From the NCBI GenBank assembly GCA_905235155.1, contig CAJOKJ010000007.1:1-64000 (forward strand): a stretch of 64,000 nt of DNA, in the 5' to 3' direction. Shown here piece after piece: positions 20,010-28,349 of this stretch; the first letter of the stretch is position 1, and the number at the start of each line of letters is the position of its first letter. The DNA comes from Candidatus Gastranaerophilales bacterium. GTDB lineage: Bacteria > Cyanobacteriota > Vampirovibrionia > Gastranaerophilales > Gastranaerophilaceae. The position numbers and the translations under genes are program-made. Under the pieces are notes generated by a model. The model ran no database searches. It saw only the letters and a program-made list of their open reading frames with translations, and was not told where the DNA came from.

Positions 20010-22333
20010 TGTTAAGAACTATAAAATCTAAAATTTTATTTTTAGCGATATTAATGCTTACAGTTTTGATGTTTGCATTTGCTTGTTATACCGTAATATC
20101 AAGAATGAAAACAAAGCAATTGATGGTACAAAATTATGGAGATTCAGTCAATTCTTTTGTTCGTGATTTAGACGAAGAAGTTGTAAAATCTGAAGATAAT
20201 CTTAAAAGTTTAGCCTTAACGGGAGAATTATTTTACAGAACAGATAGAAATTATACTCTAACAAACAAAGTAGTTCAAAGAATTTTTGAAAATTATCCTA
20301 AAACTCTAGGCGGAGGAATATGGTTTAATCCGTACACCATAGACAAATCAAAAAAACGTGTTTGTTTTTACGCATATAGAAATAAGAACAATAAAATTAT
20401 ACTGGATAACAATTTTGCCAGTGAAAATTATGATTATCCAAATCAAGAGTGGTTCAAACAAATAAGCTCAAAAGTTACTCCTGAACGAAATATTATATGG
20501 ACTAAACCATATTTTGAAAATCTTGGAAGCTATACAACAATGGTAACAGCAGGAACAGGAATATATGCTGACGGAAAACTGATTGGTATAGCAACTGTTG
20601 ACTGGGAAATAGATACCCTTATTAAAGAAGTTTCAGAAATGCAACCTTTTGAAAAAACATTCTCTATGTATAAAAATGGTGCTAAAATCAAAAGCAGTTT
20701 TGCATTACTTGGGAACAAAGAATATGATTACGTAATTGCATCAAACGATCCTTACCTTGATAATAAAAAAATAGTTGGAAGTTCCTTTAAAGAAATTCCT
20801 TGGTATAACGATAAATTATATGGAATAACGTATATAAAATATCATGGCAAAAAATATGTTCCGTTTTATAGAAAATTACGAAATGGGATGATTCTTGTAA
20901 TTTGTGTTCCAAAATGGGAAATGTTTAAAGATATAAATAATTTTTATTGGCACATGCTTTTAGTCTTGTTGACAATCGGATTTATTATACCAACATTTTT
21001 GTATTACAGTTTAAATAAATATTTAATAAAACCTATTGATAAATTAACAGAAATTGCACATAAAATTGGTAAAGGAGAAGATGTAAAAATTAAAATTGAA
21101 AATCCTGAAGAATTTGTACATTTAGCATCAACATTCGATAAAATGACAAAAGATATAAAATTAATTACGCAGGAAAGAGCAAAAATTAATTCAGAACTTT
21201 CAATAGCACAGTCAATACAATCTTCAAGTTTACCTAATGAATTTCCTCCGTTTCCTGATAGAAAAGAATTTGATATTTATGCTTCAATGGAACCGGCAAA
21301 GGAAGTTGGCGGAGATTTTTATGATTTCTTTTTCATAAACAAAAACAAATTTATGTTTTTAATAGCCGATGTTTCAGGTAAAGGAGTTCCTGCGGCATTA
21401 TTTATGATGACAATAAAAACACTTATAAATAATATTTCACAGATGAATTACTCTCCAAAACAATTAATAAAAATTATAAATAATAAAATATGTCAAACCA
21501 ATAAGCAAGGCTTTTTTGTTACGGTTTTAATAGGTATTACAGATATAGACACCGGTAAAACAAGCATAATAAATTGCGGTCACAATCTTCCGTTAATAAA
21601 AAAACAAAATGAAACTTATGAATACATGCAACTGGAATCTAATATCGCTTTAGGAGTTTTTGAAGATAGCGAATTTGAAATATATGAAACGGTTATGCAA
21701 CCCGGAGATATAATATATACATATACTGATGGAGTTACAGAAGCTACAAATATAAATAATGAGATTTATGGAGATACAAGGTTACATAATTGTTTAAATA
21801 GCATAAACAGCACCGAACCCAAAGAAATTGCACAACAAGTAAAACAATCAATTAAAGAATATATTAATTCAAATTTTCAAAGTGATGATATTACTATGTT
21901 GATATTTAAATACAATGGAACCTTAAATAATATCAAAACATTCAAGCAAGTTGCGGATTTAAAAAATTACAAACAATTTTATAATTGGCTTCACGATATT
22001 TGTAAAGAATGGTGTATCAATGATGACTTAAAAAACAAACTTGATATGTGTGCCGAAGAAATATATGCAAACATAACATTTTATGCATACCCTGAAAAAT
22101 CAGGTATGATAGAAGCTATATTAACAAAATTCAAGGATAAAATAACATTTGAATTTATAGATAGCGGAATTGTATATAATCCTATCGAAAAACCTAATCC
22201 TAATATAGATTTACCTCCCGAAGAACGACCACTGGGAGGTTTGGGAATTTATATGGTCAAAGAAATGGCTGATAGTATTTTTTATAAAAGAGAAGATAAT
22301 AAAAATATTTTAACTCTTATATTTAAAATATAA
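20009..22333 (+). CDS. Membrane SpoIIE/RsbU-type PP2C phosphatase with sensor and C-terminal HATPase
   Basis: 774 aa. TM1 about 8-28, an extracytoplasmic dCache-like sensor (about 35-305, with GGGIWFNPY and PYFENLGSYTTMVTAGTGIY), TM2 about 312-334, HAMP about 335-388, a PP2C SpoIIE domain (about 395-625; AKEVGGDFYDFF and DVSGKGVPAALFM metal motifs) and an HATPase_c_2 domain (about 650-774; CAEEIYANITFYAYP and GGLGIYMVK). It therefore combines the RsbU phosphatase and the RsbW-like kinase/anti-sigma domain in one chain. With the adjacent STAS protein it forms a partner-switch module reading an external ligand; the output is unknown. Overlaps the STAS gene by 1 nt. Confidence 0.92.
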   Translation: MLRTIKSKILFLAILMLTVLMFAFACYTVISRMKTKQLMVQNYGDSVNSFVRDLDEEVVKSEDNLKSLALTGELFYRTDRNYTLTNKVVQRIFENYPKTLGGGIWFNPYTIDKSKKRVCFYAYRNKNNKIILDNNFASENYDYPNQEWFKQISSKVTPERNIIWTKPYFENLGSYTTMVTAGTGIYADGKLIGIATVDWEIDTLIKEVSEMQPFEKTFSMYKNGAKIKSSFALLGNKEYDYVIASNDPYLDNKKIVGSSFKEIPWYNDKLYGITYIKYHGKKYVPFYRKLRNGMILVICVPKWEMFKDINNFYWHMLLVLLTIGFIIPTFLYYSLNKYLIKPIDKLTEIAHKIGKGEDVKIKIENPEEFVHLASTFDKMTKDIKLITQERAKINSELSIAQSIQSSSLPNEFPPFPDRKEFDIYASMEPAKEVGGDFYDFFFINKNKFMFLIADVSGKGVPAALFMMTIKTLINNISQMNYSPKQLIKIINNKICQTNKQGFFVTVLIGITDIDTGKTSIINCGHNLPLIKKQNETYEYMQLESNIALGVFEDSEFEIYETVMQPGDIIYTYTDGVTEATNINNEIYGDTRLHNCLNSINSTEPKEIAQQVKQSIKEYINSNFQSDDITMLIFKYNGTLNNIKTFKQVADLKNYKQFYNWLHDICKEWCINDDLKNKLDMCAEEIYANITFYAYPEKSGMIEAILTKFKDKITFEFIDSGIVYNPIEKPNPNIDLPPEERPLGGLGIYMVKEMADSIFYKREDNKNILTLIFKI

Positions 22334-22340
22334 TTTTGAA

Positions 22341-22626
22341 CTAAAGATTATTTAAATAGCGTCCTAATTTTAAACCTTTTTGAGCATGTGTTAAGGCTTC
22401 AAGATAATATTTCTTTTCTTTTTCATTTTTAGCTGAATTTAAGATTTGCAGAGATTTCATGTATATTTTATCAGGTTGCTTTATTTCATTCAAAGATTGT
22501 TCTTCAATTGCATATATATCAAAATCAAGCACTTTAGAAAGTTTCTTTAACACGTGGTATGTTGGCATATGGCGACCTTTTTCAATACGAGAAAGATGTT
22601 TGTTATCAATGCCTATTTTTTCTGCA
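22341..22626 (-). pseudogene. XRE regulator lacking its first ~30 residues
   Basis: The frame holds KIGIDNKHLSRIEKGRHMP (second half of the HTH) and a tail YMKSLQILNSAKNEKEKKYY LEALTHAQKGLK read in two pieces. The tail closely matches the intact regulator at 26440 (ALNILKSAKTKEERIYYLEA). The part before EKIGID is replaced by unrelated sequence, so the gene was cut near 22626. It is a relic, and the paralogue in the island suggests an earlier related element stood here. Confidence 0.72.
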
Positions 22627-23046
22627 GCACAATGGAAAGAGTTAAAAAATAATGGCAAATCTTTTTATGTAGATTCAGCATCTGTTTTACAGCAAAACAC
22701 ATCTACATATTTATTTTGGATAAAACAACAAAAAAGTAATTCCATTTACGTTAAAACATTAATGGCTATTGATTGTTCAAACAACACAGGTGCTATTCAA
22801 AAGATAATAACATATACCAATGACAAAGTAACAAATATATCTAATTCAAGTCAATCATTTAGTTATATTGTTCCTGATTCTGATTCTTCTATTGCCTATG
22901 ATTATATTTGTGGATTGCACACCACAAACATAAAACAACAAAAAGCGGCAGAGCAAAAAGCAATAGAACAACAGAAAAGTAGAGAAGCCGCACAAAATTT
23001 ATTAAATACAGGATTAGGTGTTGGACTATATTTCTTGGGTAAATAA
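22627..23046 (+). pseudogene. Surface-adhesin E-like protein fragment, 5' end lost
   Basis: From WKELKNNGKSFYVDSASVLQ onward the translation looks like small secreted surface-adhesin E type proteins (YVD...YLFWIK...ATID-like core), then a Gln/Ala/Lys-rich helical tail. The signal peptide is missing; the frame runs upstream only as antisense of the truncated XRE gene. Both 5' ends are lost at the same point, which indicates one deletion between two formerly divergent genes. Confidence 0.55.
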
Positions 23047-23126
23047 TAATAATTGATAATAAATTATCCACATTGAAAAAAAGAAAATTTGCTAAATAAT
23101 GTTATTCAATATTATAAAAGTTTTTG

Positions 23127-23248
23127 TTGACTTTATATGAATTTGTTAAAAAAACAAAATATTCTTCGAACTCTGGAAAGTGATGTAAATATTAAAAAAG
23201 AGCCTTATTAAAGGCTCTTTTTGATTAAAAATACGCCCGGTGCGATTC
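23127..23248 (+). repeat. Left border direct repeat of the island (att-like; tRNA-Arg 3' end plus terminator)
   Basis: This stretch is imperfectly repeated at 35882-36007 in the same orientation. Shared blocks are TTGA[CT]TTTATAT[GA]AATTTGT, CGAACTC, TGTAAATA.TAAAAAAGAGCC, GCTCTTTTTGA and ATACGCC.GG.GCGATTC. The last block (23232-23248) is the 3' end of a tRNA-Arg; the full tRNA exists only at the right copy. Confidence 0.8.
23194..23222. terminator. Terminator hairpin in the left border repeat
   Basis: AAAAAAGAGCCTT-att-AAGGCTCTTTTT, strong stem with a T run on both strands. It is the counterpart of the terminator beyond the intact tRNA-Arg at 35954-35981. Confidence 0.8.
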
Positions 23249-23253
23249 CTCTT

Positions 23254-23342
23254 GGATTTTTTGCGTTAAACGAGTCTACGGATTTTGCTTCAAAGAATTA
23301 ACATTCTTTTCGCAAAAGTCCTCCGCTCTCTGCAAAAAATCC
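23254..23342. other. Nested inverted repeat just inside the left border
   Basis: GGATTTTTTGC (23254-23264) is exactly inverted at 23332-23342, with an inner partial stem (GGATTTTGC against GCAAAAGTCC; CAAAGAAT against ATTCTTTT). It is more G+C-rich than its surroundings and has no coding frame. It could be a recombinase-binding site, a structured RNA or a small palindromic repeat. The remaining sequence to 23600 contains a hairpin at 23402-23430 and no gene. Confidence 0.5.
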
Positions 23343-23401
23343 GCCGAACGCGATAAAATGTTTACGCATTTGGCGTTCATATCGCTTGCCAAACAAAAAT
23401 T

Positions 23402-23430
23402 AAAGAGGATTGGTTATTCCAATCCTCTTT
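23402..23430. terminator. Hairpin AAAGAGGATTGG, terminator-like
   Basis: AAAGAGGATTGG-ttatt-CCAATCCTCTTT, a perfect 12-bp stem. The T run after it is weak (AATTT), so it may be a terminator or a plain structural hairpin. Confidence 0.5.
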
Positions 23431-23600
23431 AATTTACCCTAGAGATGATGGTAATAGAACAATTTTATCAAATTATATTAACTTTTGTAACAAAATAAAA
23501 TCGCTTTGCAATTTTATTTATCAAAAAGTTTTTCTTATATTACAAGATTTTTCTTATTAAAAGAAATTAAAATCAAAGTTAAAAAAAAGTTTTTAAAAGC

Positions 23601-23738
23601 ATAAGCAAAGTAGCAACACGTAAAGACAAGTTCCACAAGTTTAAAACGCAATAGGTTTTAAGCTTTTTTTGGTTTTTAGACTTCTTGCGTTCATAAGCAA
23701 TAAACATATTTTTATTGTTGTTGAATACTCTTTGCTTA
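23601..23738 (+). other. Structured noncoding region, possible leader or replication origin
   Basis: Nested complementarity: ATAAGCAAAG (23601-23610) with CTTTGCTTAT (23729-23738); AACGCAA (23645-23651) with TTGCGTT (23684-23690); and a local hairpin TTAAAAC (23641-23647) with GTTTTAA (23655-23661), which competes with the AACGCAA pairing. ATAAGCAA recurs at 23692. It lies upstream of the replication-like genes. Such nested repeats suit an origin or a structured leader RNA. Confidence 0.4.
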
Positions 23739-23810
23739 TTTTTTGTGCTGAGAAAATTTAGAAAGAAAAAATAAGTAATATAGCTTAAACAAAATTTTTA
23801 GAAAGGCAAT

Positions 23811-23957
23811 ATGAAAGAATCAAAAATACAAAATTTACATAGCAAAAATATCATTCTGAACTTTAGCGAAGAAGATGTTGAAGATTTTGAACAAAATTTT
23901 AAAAAATATTTTGAATTAATTTTGTCTTGGCTGGAAGTAAACAAAGATGATACCTGA
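23811..23957 (+). CDS. Small acidic ORF at the head of the island module
   Basis: 48 aa, no known family. GAAAGG precedes the ATG. It is acidic, with a probable amphipathic C-terminal helix (EDFEQNFKKYFELILSWLE). It is transcribed in the same direction as, and 53 nt before, the 24011 gene. Too short for homology judgement; the ribosome site and codon use support it. Confidence 0.5.
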   Translation: MKESKIQNLHSKNIILNFSEEDVEDFEQNFKKYFELILSWLEVNKDDT

Positions 23958-24010
23958 ATATAATTGTTATATCTCTAAAAGTAAAGAACAGACAAAGAAA
24001 GGACAAAAAC

Positions 24011-24574
24011 ATGAAAAAAGAATATAAAAATATTATTGAATTAAGTACATATGGCTTAAATTATGAAAAAGATAATTTATTTGATGACGAATATGGTAAT
24101 TTTCATCGTCCTGCTGGAATTATTTATGAAGAAATGAAGATTTTAAAGAATCGAAATTTACAAGATTGTTTAAAATTGGGTAGAAATTTATTGGAACTTG
24201 TTAGTGATTGTCCGAGTTCTCGTAATTTTAATATTATTTTAAATCATTCTTCAGTACAACTTGGAAGAACACAAGCAATAAAATATATTGAATGTTTTAA
24301 TTATTTGAATGAAAAATTTCAAAAAAATCAGCCGACTGAAGAATTAGAAGAATTAGGCATAGAAAAGCTGTATTTGCTCTCTACTGTTAAAGATTGTCTA
24401 AAAAGAGTCAAGCTGGAAACATATATAACGGATGAAAAATTAACAGTAAAACAGGTATCTCAATTAATAACAATTTTAAATAATAAAAGTGAAATATTTA
24501 AAATCGCAACAAAATTCTTAAAAGAATTTGAAGAAGAATATAGCAGAAGAATTGACCCTCATAATCCTTTTTAA
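24011..24574 (+). CDS. DUF3102-like plasmid/phage protein
   Basis: 187 aa, soluble. The central part (about 50-95), LQDCLKLGRNLLELVSDC then NIILNHSSVQLGRTQAIKYIE, resembles DUF3102 proteins, in which a helix GxxLxEVK is followed by a region that senses or binds DNA (siSxrTAqryM). The later LGIEKLYLLSTVKDCLK fits the same family. Such genes are common on mobile elements beside replication or partition genes; no activity is proven. AAAGGAC precedes the ATG. Confidence 0.5.
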   Translation: MKKEYKNIIELSTYGLNYEKDNLFDDEYGNFHRPAGIIYEEMKILKNRNLQDCLKLGRNLLELVSDCPSSRNFNIILNHSSVQLGRTQAIKYIECFNYLNEKFQKNQPTEELEELGIEKLYLLSTVKDCLKRVKLETYITDEKLTVKQVSQLITILNNKSEIFKIATKFLKEFEEEYSRRIDPHNPF

Positions 24575-24721
24575 TATTCGAATAACATCCTAACTATCGG
24601 TAAGAAAAACTAGCACTTTTAAAAACAAAACTTAAATTTTTACAAAACAAAGTTTTGGTTTAATACCAAAACTACCGATTTAATATCGGTTTAGTTCAAC
24701 ATGTAATACAGGAAAAAACAA

Positions 24722-25420
24722 ATGAATAAATCTACAATTGATAAATATGGAATTATATTACCTAAAGGTACATTTACTAAGTTTAAACAAGAATATAACT
24801 CTAACCCTCATATAAATTTATACTGGAGTCATTGTCAATTACATTTAACAATAACAAGTAAAGCTGTAACTATACCTGATACATTAAACTATATAACAAT
24901 TGAAGATATAAAAAAGCATTCAGAACTTATTTTCAATTCAACAGGGTATTATATTCCTTTTGAAATATTAATTTCATCTCAATTGTTTTGGTTAGATATG
25001 AAAACTGATGTTAAGAATACAACAGGTTATTCAAATAAAGAAGTTATTTCAGTACTAAGAGAAAAAGCATATAAAAATACAACAAAAAATGAAACTCCTA
25101 GTTTTGATAAAAATAAAGGTTTTGAAAATAGTCTTTTAATAACTTCTACAAGCAAAACTGTAAAAGATAGTCTTTGTATATATGAAAAAATATTAGAGAT
25201 TAATAGTACTCGCTTTAGATATCCTGATTATTATAAAAATTTTTCTGAAGAGTTTTTAAATAATAATACAAATATTTTACGTTTTGAACGTAGATTACAA
25301 AGTAGTAAAGATATTAAAAATGCTTTTAATCTTAAACATCTAAAAGCTGTAACACTTGAAGATATTTTTAATAGTGATGTAGATGTCGTTAGCAATAAAG
25401 TACAAAAATTATTTATGTAA
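24722..25420 (+). CDS. Possible replication initiator (filamentous phage gene II/X-like)
   Basis: 232 aa. The C-terminal third contains NILRFERRLQSSKDIKNAFN followed by LKAVTLEDIF, a pattern seen in phage/plasmid replication proteins of the gene II/X (Phage_X) type (xLRxExRLxxxKxL). The N-terminal half has a WSHCQLHLTIT strand that could hold the metal/His motif. I do not see a clear HUH triad or a Tyr pair that I can assign with confidence. Next to structured DNA and small HTH proteins, an initiator role is plausible. A structured 147-nt spacer (24575-24721) precedes it. Confidence 0.4.
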   Translation: MNKSTIDKYGIILPKGTFTKFKQEYNSNPHINLYWSHCQLHLTITSKAVTIPDTLNYITIEDIKKHSELIFNSTGYYIPFEILISSQLFWLDMKTDVKNTTGYSNKEVISVLREKAYKNTTKNETPSFDKNKGFENSLLITSTSKTVKDSLCIYEKILEINSTRFRYPDYYKNFSEEFLNNNTNILRFERRLQSSKDIKNAFNLKHLKAVTLEDIFNSDVDVVSNKVQKLFM

Positions 25421-25430
25421 AGGAGTATTT

Positions 25431-25691
25431 ATGACACAAAAATCAACAAGAATTATTACAAAATATCTAAAAAATATCGGTATTGATGTAGTTTTACGTG
25501 AGTGTGGAAATAATTTAAGAGCTTTTAATGCACATATTCGTCGTGAATGTAACTTAGATAAAAAAGTAAAACTATATAATATTGACTTACAGGCAAAAGA
25601 AGTATTAAAGAATAGGATTGAACAATACGGCAAAGTCCTTAATGCTGTTGAAAGATTTTTAAAAGAAAATTTCGGAGGTAATAATGAATAA
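25431..25691 (+). CDS. Small basic protein of the replication-like module
   Basis: 86 aa. ATG at 25431 is chosen because AAAGGAG lies 5-6 nt before it; a longer frame overlaps the previous gene without a ribosome site. The sequence is helical and basic (RRECNLDKKVKLYN, LKNRIEQYGKVLNAVERFLK). I see no named domain. It overlaps the start of the next gene by 8 nt, so translation is coupled. Confidence 0.6.
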   Translation: MTQKSTRIITKYLKNIGIDVVLRECGNNLRAFNAHIRRECNLDKKVKLYNIDLQAKEVLKNRIEQYGKVLNAVERFLKENFGGNNE

Positions 25692-26187
25692 AGAAAATTA
25701 TTTTAAAAAAATATGGAACAAAGGACGATTAATTGTCGGTTATACAGATTTAAAAAATCTTGGAGTAACACTAGCAGTTGTTATCGCAAGACTTAATACT
25801 GAATATAATTATGCATTAGGTCATAAATTGTTAATTAGCGATTATTTCTTTTCTTATGATGAAAATGAAATTGCTGAAAGTATAGGTATTGCGGTTAATG
25901 ATGTCAAAATAGCTATAAATAAATTGAAAAAACTAAATTTTATAGAAACTCAAATAATTGAAGATTGTTCTATAATGCATTTAGAACTTGATAATATATA
26001 CAATTATATTTATGAAACAGAAAGAAAAAATGATTATAAAAACTGGGATTATTATTTACAGAGTACTCAATACAAAGGTTTTTCGTTAATTGAATTAAAT
26101 GTTGAAAATAAAAAGATTGTTGAAAAAATAAAAAACGAACGATATGAATTAGCACGAGATGAAAACGGAAATGTAATACAGTTTTAG
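25684..26187 (+). CDS. Winged-helix-like protein of mobile element
   Basis: 167 aa. The central region DENEIAESIGIAVNDVKIAI followed by NKLKKLNFIETQII reads as a helix-turn-helix plus wing, as in RepA/DnaD-like or MarR-like plasmid proteins. There is no signal peptide or membrane helix. It has GGAGG before the ATG and overlaps the previous gene. It likely binds DNA in replication or control of the element. Confidence 0.5.
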   Translation: MNKENYFKKIWNKGRLIVGYTDLKNLGVTLAVVIARLNTEYNYALGHKLLISDYFFSYDENEIAESIGIAVNDVKIAINKLKKLNFIETQIIEDCSIMHLELDNIYNYIYETERKNDYKNWDYYLQSTQYKGFSLIELNVENKKIVEKIKNERYELARDENGNVIQF

Positions 26188-26439
26188 ATGTTTAACTTTA
26201 TTTAAACATCTACAGACAGCAGGTTATATGCGAGTTTAACATGCGGTAAATGCTAAATATTCAGGTTAATGTATGTAAATGCAAAAACACTTAAAATAAC
26301 ATTGATTATGCAAGACAAAGAAATAAATAAATTTTGGGAGTCCATAAAATAAAAATTTATTATATAAAACAAAAAACTATGGACTTTAAAAACTAACAAA
26401 ATAATAAAAAAAGAAAGGATTTAATAAAAATTTAAAAAG
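26188..26439. other. Intergenic region with two hairpin elements
   Basis: No gene is seen. It holds a strong hairpin TAGATGTTTA...TAAACATCTA (26185-26212) right at the stop codon of the previous gene and a wider inverted repeat AGTCCATA...TATGGACT (about 26340-26395). Either could be a terminator or an origin/operator part; there is no T run after the first. Confidence 0.45.
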
Positions 26440-26817
26440 TTATTTATTTGATGATAAATCTGCTTTCAAACATTTTTGAGTGTGTTTTAGTGCTTCAAGA
26501 TAATATATTCGTTCTTCTTTTGTTTTAGCAGATTTTAAAATATTTAGGGCTTGAACAAAGTAATTATCAGGGATTTCAATTTCTTTAATTAATTGATTAT
26601 CAAGAAGTGTACAAAGATTAAAATCAAATTCTATTGATATAGCTTGTGCAATTTTTAAAGAGGGTAAACATTTTCCTGTCTCAATTCTTGATAATTTTTT
26701 GTAATCAATTCCTATTTTTTCAGATAATTCTTCTTGAGTTAAACCTTTTAATCGTCTTAACTCTTTTATTTTTTCACCAATAATATAAGCTTCATTGCTA
26801 TTTTTCTTTTCTGACAT
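26440..26817 (-). CDS. XRE-family regulator of the island
   Basis: 125 aa. IGEKIKELRRLKGLTQEELS and EKIGIDYKKLSRIETGKCLP form the HTH (about 13-68). The C-terminal part (NYFVQALNILKSAKTKEERI...LKHTQKCLK) is a helical dimer or ligand region shared with the truncated gene at 22341. The start at 26817 (MSEKKNS) is preferred over a longer frame because AAAGG lies 9 nt before it. Divergent from the 26966 gene, it probably controls that promoter. Confidence 0.85.
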   Translation of the reverse strand: MSEKKNSNEAYIIGEKIKELRRLKGLTQEELSEKIGIDYKKLSRIETGKCLPSLKIAQAISIEFDFNLCTLLDNQLIKEIEIPDNYFVQALNILKSAKTKEERIYYLEALKHTQKCLKADLSSNK

Positions 26818-26965
26818 GATAATACCTTTCTTATTATTTTGACTAAAATTCGCACTATATAAAACTCTAATTATGAGAATTGGTAATTTATAAATTCTCA
26901 AATATTGCGAATTATTTTTCTTTATGTAAGAATGTATGTGTGAAAAAGATTTTAGGAATACAGGC

Positions 26966-27610
26966 ATGGAAGATTTTGAAAAAGTTTTAGATGATTTTTT
27001 TAAGAGTTGGGAAGAGGATAAAAATTGTAGATTTTTATCATGGGAACATTGTTATAAATTTTTCAAAGACAACAAAGATAAAATAGCAAAAGCAAAAGAC
27101 AATGATGAAATTCTTGATTTAGCGAGTTTGAATTTATCTTTTTATCTTGCAAGCTGGGGAATGTATCGAGGTTCTTCAAATATACTTTGGAAAGATTATA
27201 AAATACATAATGAGTTAATAAAAAATTTATTAACTAGCTGTAAAAATTTATTTAGCGATAACGTAGAGTGGAAAAATGTAAATAAGGCTAAACAAATTAT
27301 CGAAGAACATTATGCTAATTTAAAAATTACTCCAACAGATACACTAACTACAAAAGTTTTATTAGGTATTTTTGGTTGTGTCCCTGCTTATGACAGTTTA
27401 TTTGTAAACGGATTAAGAGAATATAATAAAAATCATAAAAATATCCCTCAAAAATTTAATGAAAGTAGTTTTAATCAACTGCAAGAATTATCGAAGAAAA
27501 TAGAGCAAAAATCAGAATACAAAAACTATCCATCAATGCGTTTAATTGATGCATATTTTTGGTGGGCAGGAGGCGGAAAAAACGCTTATAAAAATCGTGC
27601 AAATAAATAA
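26966..27610 (+). CDS. Conserved protein of unknown function, divergent from XRE
   Basis: 214 aa, soluble. Distinctive blocks are LSWEHCYKFFKDN (about 24-36), LNLSFYLASWGMYRGSSNIL (about 55-74) and KVLLGIFGCVPAYDSLFVNG (about 126-145). I recognise this as a recurrent bacterial family without an assigned function, often found beside mobile genes. The start at 26966 is chosen for its AGGA; an ATG 30 nt upstream is possible. It begins a run of same-strand genes with the zinc-ribbon cassette. Confidence 0.6.
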   Translation: MEDFEKVLDDFFKSWEEDKNCRFLSWEHCYKFFKDNKDKIAKAKDNDEILDLASLNLSFYLASWGMYRGSSNILWKDYKIHNELIKNLLTSCKNLFSDNVEWKNVNKAKQIIEEHYANLKITPTDTLTTKVLLGIFGCVPAYDSLFVNGLREYNKNHKNIPQKFNESSFNQLQELSKKIEQKSEYKNYPSMRLIDAYFWWAGGGKNAYKNRANK

Positions 27611-27645
27611 CTTTTAGTTGATATTAAATAAAAAAGGAGAAAATT

Positions 27646-28137
27646 ATGTCAGAAGAAAGAATGATTATTAAGAAGAAAAAATCTTTTGTACTTCCTGTAC
27701 TATTTGAAATATTAGGTTTCATCGGTTTAGGATTTATTATCCTGATTGGGTTTATGGCAAAATTTGGAACTGCTTTTCATTTTAGTACAAGTACAAGAGA
27801 AGAAACAGTATTTCAACAAATGTATGATTTAACTGGTAACGTTGGAGAGTTATTAGAACAAATAGGAAATCATTTTGATTTTTTAATTATAGTATTAATA
27901 AGTCTATTAGCTATTCTTTCACTAACCTGTATTCTAAAATTCAATAATATTGAGCGAAAACTTATAGAGAATCAAGAACTTATATTAGAAATAATAGATA
28001 AAACAAAAGCTACGACTAAAGACGAAAATTCTTTAGTTCAAGATACACAAAATACACCAAATAAATGTCCAAAATGTGAAAAAGAATATAACATTGGTGA
28101 TAAATTTTGTGATTCTTGCGGTACTAAATTAAATTAA
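27646..28137 (+). CDS. Two-helix membrane protein with C-terminal zinc ribbon
   Basis: 163 aa. TM helices at about 14-38 and 84-104; the loop between them is probably periplasmic. A C-terminal zinc ribbon CPKCEKEYNIGDKFCDSCGT (about 142-161) has the C-x2-C...C-x2-C pattern of zinc_ribbon_2/DUF7577. AAAAAGGAG precedes the ATG. It is the first of five zinc-ribbon proteins in a row; this one alone has the ribbon at its C terminus. Confidence 0.75.
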   Translation: MSEERMIIKKKKSFVLPVLFEILGFIGLGFIILIGFMAKFGTAFHFSTSTREETVFQQMYDLTGNVGELLEQIGNHFDFLIIVLISLLAILSLTCILKFNNIERKLIENQELILEIIDKTKATTKDENSLVQDTQNTPNKCPKCEKEYNIGDKFCDSCGTKLN

Positions 28138-28149
28138 GGAGAAAAATTT

Positions 28150-28332
28150 ATGAAATGCGGTAAATGTGGTAATGAATTATTAGAAAATCAAAAATTCTGT
28201 AAAAGTTGTGGATATTCTTTAAAATTATCAGAAGAAGACAGGAAAGATGAAATTGAAACTTGGATTAAAGCTATTATAGGTTTAATTATATATTTTTTAA
28301 TAATATATGTTTCTATAAAAGGTGGAATATAA
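28150..28332 (+). CDS. Small zinc-ribbon membrane protein
   Basis: 60 aa. Zinc ribbon CGKCGNELLENQKFCKSCGY at 3-22, a charged linker and one C-terminal membrane helix (about 37-56). GGAG precedes the ATG, 12 nt after the previous stop. The same ribbon plus helix forms the N terminus of the next larger proteins, so this looks like the bare anchor module. Confidence 0.7.
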   Translation: MKCGKCGNELLENQKFCKSCGYSLKLSEEDRKDEIETWIKAIIGLIIYFLIIYVSIKGGI

Positions 28333-28349
28333 TATATAAGGACACATAA

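Noticed and set aside
22459-22626. N-terminal part of the 195-codon frame ending at 23046
   Set aside because: This part is antisense to the truncated XRE gene; only the part after about 22627 resembles a real protein.
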